NCBI GenBank assembly: GCA_007128345.1
Contig: SKXS01000077.1
Coordinates: 1 to 9,768, forward strand
Origin: Spirochaetia bacterium
GTDB taxonomy: Bacteria > Spirochaetota > Spirochaetia > PWKH01
Length of the DNA stretch: 9,768 bases
Reading direction: 5' to 3'
Shown: positions 5,791 through 9,768 of the stretch, one piece after another
Layout: each line of letters starts with the position of its first letter
Numbering within the stretch: position 1 is the first letter of the stretch
Program-made: the position numbers and the translations under genes
The notes under the pieces: generated by a model
Seen by the model: only the letters and a program-made list of their open reading frames with translations
What the model was told of the DNA's origin: nothing
Database searches by the model: none

Positions 5791-7048
5791 CGCCTTCATA
5801 GATTTCCTGACCTGATGCGATAATCCTCCCGCCAGTTTCCCGGTACCTGCCTGGAAGGATGCCTGTTGTTTTCCGGAACACCTTCGTAAAGTAGCTCTGG
5901 TCTTCGTAGCCGCAGTCCATGCTTATGGCGCCGATGGAGTCATTGCCGGTGAGCAGCTTTTGCTTTGCATACTCCATGCGCAGCATTGTGCGGTACTCCG
6001 TCAAGGTCATTCCTATTTCCCTCCTGAAAAGCGCGCTCAGGTACGATGAGCTCAGCCCGACTGCCGCTGCCACCTCACAGACGGATGCCTGGTCCCGGAA
6101 GGTCCTCTTGAGGTAGGATACCGTCTGGAGAATGTACTTGCTGTGACGCAGATCACGGAAGGTGAAGACCAGCTCAATGAAGCGGTCCGTGATCCTCCGG
6201 GTCCACCGGGCAAGTTCCTCAAAGGTGGTGAGGCTGCGGACATGGACGATGTAGCGGTAGTTGATCCCGAAGATCTGTTCTACATCGGCACCGCCTTCGA
6301 CAGCGGCCCGAGAAAGCAGGATCACCAGTTCCAGCACACGGGACTTGATGACTTCCACATCAGCGCCTGCGGTATAGAGGATTACTCCCAACAGATGTTC
6401 AAGCACCGATTGAGCTTCCCTGCGGTTTCCCTGGGCCGTGTGCTTCACAAGTTCCCGCTCGGCATCTATGGGATAGGCAAGATCGCTTCTGGACTCGCCT
6501 TCCATAGTCTTGAGTCCGTGGAGGTATTCGCTTATATGGGCCTGCTGATGCTGGTGCGCATCTTCCTCAAAGAGAAGCGAAGCATCTGTATCCGAGACGC
6601 CGAGGGCCGCCAGGCGAAGCATGCGGGCCAGGCTTCGGGATCGTCGGGTGCTCACCCGGGGAATCTCCCCAAGTTTCGCTGCAAGGCTTTCAGCGTGGTC
6701 CAGACGCCGGACGAGTTCTTCCAGAAAGAATTCGTCGGGTTCGCATATGCTTACCGGTCCGCTAACGAGGGCGCCGCGCATCATTCCTTCAGCTGTAACC
6801 GGGGAAGCCCAGTAGAGCATCTGGGCCGGGCAGAGGTAGAGATACATGCCGCCGAACCGTTCCGACTGGTATGCTGCAAAACGGTGTGCTTCAATGCAGC
6901 GGGTGCTGGATATGCAGGCTTCACAGCATAAGGTCGGGAATGGACGGGAATCTCCTTCCAATGAGAGATAGAAACAGGGGATCCCCACAGCTTCCGCGTA
7001 GTCAGCCGCAGCGGCAAGAATCTCTTCATCAGGTACCTTGCGAGCCAT
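5735..7048 (-). CDS. PocR-domain AraC-family transcriptional regulator
   Basis: A 437-residue regulator with an N-terminal PocR-type sensory domain. It has a cysteine cluster at 41, 42, 45 and 51 (FPTLCCEACISSTRC) and Cys73 in YLYLCPAQMLYWASPV, then the glycine-rich RGALVSGPV (91-99), as in PocR domains. A helical middle (about 190-300) leads to a C-terminal AraC double helix-turn-helix (about 305-405), with VCEVAAAVGLSSSYLSALFRREIGMTLTEYR and a second half ending in YFTKVFRKTTGILPGRYR. The last 30 or so residues go beyond the family and overlap aroH. The regulator follows mtaB on the same strand with a 30-bp gap, so it is probably co-transcribed and may control mtaB in response to a ligand or corrinoid state (inference). 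A GAGG lies only two bases from the ATG at 7048, an unusually short spacing, but no better start exists. Confidence 0.88.
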   Translation of the reverse strand: MARKVPDEEILAAAADYAEAVGIPCFYLSLEGDSRPFPTLCCEACISSTRCIEAHRFAAYQSERFGGMYLYLCPAQMLYWASPVTAEGMMRGALVSGPVSICEPDEFFLEELVRRLDHAESLAAKLGEIPRVSTRRSRSLARMLRLAALGVSDTDASLLFEEDAHQHQQAHISEYLHGLKTMEGESRSDLAYPIDAERELVKHTAQGNRREAQSVLEHLLGVILYTAGADVEVIKSRVLELVILLSRAAVEGGADVEQIFGINYRYIVHVRSLTTFEELARWTRRITDRFIELVFTFRDLRHSKYILQTVSYLKRTFRDQASVCEVAAAVGLSSSYLSALFRREIGMTLTEYRTMLRMEYAKQKLLTGNDSIGAISMDCGYEDQSYFTKVFRKTTGILPGRYRETGGRIIASGQEIYEGVTHPGQDGAASHRRDRPK

Positions 7049-7078
7049 GACCTCAGTGTACCCAGAAATACGGCTCCG

Positions 7079-8449
7079 TTACAATCCGTATTCTCCCAGG
7101 TCAATGCCCTGCTCTTCAAGGAGGGGAAGCATGGAATCGGTAAACTCATCCTCATCTCTCGGCACCTCCTCCAGCTTCTCCCTGATCAGGGGAATCCAGG
7201 CTTCTTCCCGTGCGTCAAGGGTGAGCGAGCCGTCATGCACATGGGCTTCGATGATATCAAGTCCCCTGAGGGCCCCCCTGACCGATGCGTCAACGGCGTT
7301 TTTCCCCTGGACTATGTGTCCCGCGATATCGATCACATGCTCAGGAGCCAGCACCAATGCCTGGGGATCTCTGTGCACATCAGATTCGACAAGCATCCGC
7401 ACATAGGCATCCCTGCTTCCCAGCTGAGAAGCCGCATGGTAGAGACGGGTATCGTAGATGAGCTGCTCCATGCTGACCGTAGGTGCCATGCCTGAGAGCA
7501 GCCTGACATTTGACACTGATTCGTTGCTCCACAGGTCGCAGCAGGCGCCGGCAATGTTCCCTACCGGGCTGAAATGAGCGCATGCTGAGCTGCGGCCCTC
7601 CATGGATATGGGGATGCCGGCAATAGCCTTCAGGTAGGGACCCTCGTATCCGCAGTCCTTGTCGGGGCCCTGCGCCCCAGCCTCAACAGCTGCAAGGGTA
7701 CGGACCACTGTAAGGATACGCACGATTGCGGCAAATACCCGGGGTATGTAGCGTTTGTCCGCAAGGACCATAGCGGTATTGCCGAAGCCGCAGGCGGTAT
7801 CACCGCCGCTTATCGTGCCGGTACTGCGGGCAATACGGGTTATATGTTCCCATAAAAACTTCACGTCACGCACTCCGAGCACGGAAAGGGAGTAGAGTGA
7901 TGCGGAAATATCGCAGTTCATGATGGCGTGATCTGAAAGCTCCTTGCCCCCGGTGCTCTCAATGGAGAGCAGGTTGCCCCCCGCCTGGGCTCCTCCCTCG
8001 AAGAGTGTGAGTATGAGATCAAGGTACTTCCCTGACCGCATGCGCAGAGGCTTTCCCAGCTCCCGCAGGTCGTTTGGAGTCAGCCGTATTTCTCCGCGTA
8101 TGCCGTGGGACTGGTGATACTGTTCGCACGCTTCATTGAGTATAGAGACGATTTCAATGCCCAGGGAGGGATCGAGGGTCATCTCCGGCAGCGTTTCGAA
8201 TTCAAATACCACTCCTTCCTGGTACAGGGCAGCCGCGCGTTCTAGGGCAGACGAGATGATTTCCCGATAGTGGGTGAGCACCTCCTCACGGGTGTCAGGA
8301 GTGATGGACATGGGGGGAAGCGTGAAGTTCAGTTCGGGATACACGGTCCCCCCTCCTATGACCAGTCCTCTCGGTGTCGTGACCGGGTATACTACACGTC
8401 CAAATGTCAGTTCGTTCGGCTGTGAAATCGCCAGGGTATGATATGTCAT
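7079..8449 (-). CDS. mtaB: Methanol:corrinoid methyltransferase subunit MtaB
   Basis: The predicted zinc enzyme activates methanol and transfers its methyl group to the cobalt of a corrinoid protein (MtaC), the entry step for methanol in methanogens and acetogens. The 456 residues align by eye with Methanosarcina MtaB throughout: NELTFG near the start, LSIESTGGKE (161-170), GTISGGDTACGFGNTAM (211-227), GAQGPDKDCGYEG (258-270), SMEGRSSACAHFSPVGN (282-298) and CCDLWSNESV (303-312). The three zinc ligands known for MtaB appear present: Glu164, Cys220 and Cys266 (Cys269 in the archaeal enzyme). A strong AGGAGG (8455-8460 on the plus strand) precedes the ATG. The PocR/AraC regulator follows 30 bp downstream. 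No mtaC or mtaA is adjacent on either side, so the corrinoid partner must be elsewhere. Another alcohol or methyl donor is possible. Confidence 0.92.
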   Translation of the reverse strand: MTYHTLAISQPNELTFGRVVYPVTTPRGLVIGGGTVYPELNFTLPPMSITPDTREEVLTHYREIISSALERAAALYQEGVVFEFETLPEMTLDPSLGIEIVSILNEACEQYHQSHGIRGEIRLTPNDLRELGKPLRMRSGKYLDLILTLFEGGAQAGGNLLSIESTGGKELSDHAIMNCDISASLYSLSVLGVRDVKFLWEHITRIARSTGTISGGDTACGFGNTAMVLADKRYIPRVFAAIVRILTVVRTLAAVEAGAQGPDKDCGYEGPYLKAIAGIPISMEGRSSACAHFSPVGNIAGACCDLWSNESVSNVRLLSGMAPTVSMEQLIYDTRLYHAASQLGSRDAYVRMLVESDVHRDPQALVLAPEHVIDIAGHIVQGKNAVDASVRGALRGLDIIEAHVHDGSLTLDAREEAWIPLIREKLEEVPRDEDEFTDSMLPLLEEQGIDLGEYGL

Positions 8450-8475
8450 GGAATCCTCCTATTGTAATTATTCTA

Positions 8476-8487
8476 TCCTGGAGCAAA
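8476..8487 (+). repeat. 12-bp inverted repeat, left arm
   Basis: TCCTGGAGCAAA here is the exact reverse complement of 8750-8761. The match stops sharply on both sides. The arm lies about 27-38 bases before the mtaB start codon, where a promoter or activator site would be expected. Confidence 0.6.
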
Positions 8488-8749
8488 GGGAATACGGTAT
8501 GACTCTGCTGTGATCTTTGGTACTTTTGTATGATTTTCTTTTTAAAAAGTAATTTTTTCAGATCCACAGAAGAGAGGCAGCACCCACGCATGCCCAGAGG
8601 TATGCTGATGTGTATATACAAGTTTGGCTGGGGATGATGCAAAGTGAACAATTCCGGCTTAATACCTGACTGTCCTTGTTTTTTCATCTGCGAAAAAAAA
8701 TTCATCCTTGGTATGTTCTGCTGATCATCTCATAGATTTTCTTAGATTT

Positions 8750-8761
8750 TTTGCTCCAGGA
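8750..8761 (-). repeat. 12-bp inverted repeat, right arm
   Basis: TTTGCTCCAGGA, the reverse complement of 8476-8487. Together the arms enclose 262 bp. It lies immediately after the TAGATTTT repeats and about 27 bases before the -35 box of the tRNA promoter. Confidence 0.6.
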
Positions 8762-8788
8762 GTTTTTCACATCTGAGAGGTCAATTGC

Positions 8789-8818
8789 TTGACACAAACA
8801 TAGTCTTTCATGTATGTT
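8789..8818 (+). promoter_or_regulatory. tRNA-Thr promoter
   Basis: A perfect -35 hexamer TTGACA (8789-8794) and TATGTT (8813-8818) with 18-bp spacing. The expected start of transcription is around 8825, nine bases or so before the mature tRNA 5' end at 8834. Confidence 0.65.
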
Positions 8819-8833
8819 CGGTACACGAAAGAC

Positions 8834-8907
8834 GCCACCTTAGCTCAGCTGGCCAGAGCACGTGACTTGTAATCTCGGGGTCGTCAGTTCGAATCTGACA
8901 GGTGGCT
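8834..8907 (+). tRNA. tRNA-Thr, anticodon UGU
   Basis: A full cloverleaf can be drawn. The acceptor stem GCCACCT pairs with AGGTGGC (8900-8906). The D stem is GCTC/GAGC, the anticodon loop CTTGTAA (8866-8872) has TGT at 8868-8870, and the T stem GTCAG/CTGAC encloses TTCGAAT. The discriminator is T (8907) and CCA is not encoded. The anticodon stem CGTGA/TCTCG has one T-T mismatch in the middle (8863 with 8875). U36 and A37 are present, fitting a substrate of the t6A pathway that the TsaC-like enzyme of this window feeds. Confidence 0.93.
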
Positions 8908-9092
8908 CTATTTTATATTTCTAAAGCAGTTGCTGTTACGGCCGGAAAACAGAGGCTCAAGCAGCAAAAGCGTGAATCATTCAGGAAGTGACTAAAATAT
9001 CCCGGCAGCTGTTCAATTAATTTTAAAAGTAAGTTTAAAAAAAGAAAAACTATTCAGAAAAGTCTAATAAAATTATTTTTCTAAAGGCATAA
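8908..9092. other. Spacer after tRNA-Thr, with change to AT-rich composition
   Basis: A non-coding stretch of 185 bp. The first 80 bases are of mixed composition. From about 8991 the DNA becomes very AT-rich (long A and T runs) and stays so to the window end. There is a T-rich stretch directly after the tRNA but no strong terminator hairpin. No copy of the tRNA 3' end (an attachment-site duplicate) occurs in the window. Confidence 0.6.
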
Positions 9093-9768
9093 ATGGGCGT
9101 CAATAAAAATCTGGAAAATGTTTATCCGTCTATTTTAGATAATATATCTGATTTAGTATCTTTTGCTGATCAAAATGGAAATATTCAATTTGTTAATGCC
9201 TCACACACAGTATTAGGCTATGACCTTGATTCACTTATCGGAAGAAATATTCTGGAGCTGGTACATCCTGAAGACAAATCCGGAATTGAATCAGACTTTT
9301 ACAGTTTTATCAGTGGCAAATGTGATATCGAAAAAAGAGAGTTTAAATACCTGACTGCTGATGGTAATTATATTGAACTTGAAACAACAGGAAAAAAAAT
9401 AAGAGACAGTGATGGTAATCTGACAGGAATAGTATTTACTTCCAGAAATATTTCAGAATTGAAAAAAGCTGTAAAACAGAAAGCTATAATAAAGAATGAT
9501 TACTCTATTCTTTTTAAAAGTCTACAGGCCATACTTGACAACAGTCCGCAGTTTATATGTGTAATCAGTAATGAAAATATAATTGTACATGCTAATAAAG
9601 CATTCGCAGCTTTTATGAATTATTCTGTATTTGAAATAATCGGCAAAACATTGGCAGAAATTACACCTGATAACTTATCTCAGCTGTACTCTCAAAGAAT
9701 CTTAAAGGTTATTGAATTGAAACAAAACATGGATTTTGAGGATCTTATTGCAACACCGGAAGGTAATA
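9093..9768 (+). CDS. PAS-domain sensor protein (3' partial)
   Basis: An open frame of 225 codons from ATG 9093 continues past the window end. AAAGG at 9083-9087 is a suitable ribosome site, five bases before the ATG. There is no membrane helix or signal peptide at the start, so it begins as a cytoplasmic sensor. PAS domain 1 spans about residues 12-125 (LDNISDLVSFADQNGNIQFVNAS..LGYD...IGRNILELVHPED, ending GIVFTSRNISELKK). PAS domain 2 begins about 147 (AILDNSPQFICVISNENIIVHANKAF...IIGKTLAEITPDN). The output domain is not visible; a histidine kinase, a GGDEF protein or a similar signalling protein is likely. Codon use is strongly A/T-ending (many AAA, AAT, ATA, TTA), unlike every other gene here, which suggests recent transfer or an island gene next to the tRNA. 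Confidence 0.88.
   Translation, partial: MGVNKNLENVYPSILDNISDLVSFADQNGNIQFVNASHTVLGYDLDSLIGRNILELVHPEDKSGIESDFYSFISGKCDIEKREFKYLTADGNYIELETTGKKIRDSDGNLTGIVFTSRNISELKKAVKQKAIIKNDYSILFKSLQAILDNSPQFICVISNENIIVHANKAFAAFMNYSVFEIIGKTLAEITPDNLSQLYSQRILKVIELKQNMDFEDLIATPEGN

Larger units (their letters stand above)
8450..8833. other. 384-bp non-coding region between mtaB and tRNA-Thr
   Basis: No convincing gene in either direction. It should hold the minus-strand mtaB promoter, but I see no clear -35/-10 pair; TAGAAT on the minus strand about 25-30 bases before the ATG is the best -10 candidate. Short symmetrical elements are frequent. There are palindromes CTTTTTAAAAAG (8538-8549) and TGTATATACA (8611-8620), and an A/T hairpin (TTTTTTC 8679-8685 with GAAAAAA 8692-8698). 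There is a pair of TAGATTTT repeats 10 bp apart (8733-8740, 8743-8750) and the outer 12-bp inverted repeat listed separately. No B12-box typical of a cobalamin riboswitch was seen. The tRNA promoter is at its right end. Confidence 0.7.

Noticed and set aside
6143..6931. 262-codon open frame on the plus strand
   Set aside because: It lies wholly antisense to the PocR/AraC regulator, whose domains are clear. The plus-strand translation shows no family features.
8679..8698. Rho-independent terminator from the T-run and A-run
   Set aside because: The stem is almost only A-T pairs, with no GC-rich stem and no gene ending next to it.
8295..8705. 136-codon open frame on the minus strand upstream of and overlapping the mtaB start
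   Set aside because: It overlaps the N-terminus of mtaB on the same strand in another frame, has no family resemblance, and its composition looks like non-coding DNA. The strong AGGAGG belongs to mtaB.
8450..8833. Possible cobalamin riboswitch upstream of mtaB
   Set aside because: I looked for the B12-box core on the minus strand and for a matching layered fold and saw none.

Overview
The window is a stretch of bacterial chromosome with small, tightly packed housekeeping genes. Most of it (about 1-8450) is moderately GC-rich. It ends in a tRNA gene followed by clearly AT-rich DNA. The gene mix (ThiN-type thiamine pyrophosphokinase, AroH-type chorismate mutase, a DUF1015 protein, a methanol:corrinoid methyltransferase) suggests an anaerobe. 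A spirochaete (Spirochaetota) is my best guess, but no gene here proves the phylum.

Layout: a 3'-partial coiled-coil/membrane gene (1-279, +) overlaps a TsaC/Sua5 threonylcarbamoyl-AMP synthase (263-817, +). A large DUF1015 gene (807-2135, -) converges on it with an 11-bp overlap. Divergent from DUF1015 is thiN (2211-2855, +). Then comes an unrecognised secreted protein or lipoprotein (3049-4128, +), and convergent to it an SPFH/band-7-like membrane protein (4168-4983, -). A promoter region separates the SPFH gene from a three-helix membrane protein (5096-5440, +) that overlaps aroH (5431-5790, +). Converging on aroH is a two-gene minus-strand unit: mtaB (7079-8449) followed by a PocR-domain AraC-family regulator (5735-7048). 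A 384-bp non-coding stretch leads to tRNA-Thr(UGU) (8834-8907). After an AT-rich spacer, a PAS-domain sensor gene (9093 onward) runs off the end.

Two junctions stand out. A perfect 28-bp direct repeat contains the stop codons of both thiN and the SPFH gene and encloses a 1.3-kb segment carrying the secreted-protein gene. The simplest reading is that thiN and the SPFH gene were once convergent neighbours overlapping by 12 bp, and the segment was inserted between them. The composition drop just after tRNA-Thr looks like the edge of a genomic island.

The most distinctive metabolic unit is mtaB plus its PocR/AraC regulator. It encodes the methanol-activating zinc enzyme without the corrinoid protein (MtaC) or the second methyltransferase (MtaA) beside it. 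Its partners must lie elsewhere in the genome, or it acts on a different system. I found no CRISPR array, transposase, integrase, rRNA or recognisable riboswitch.
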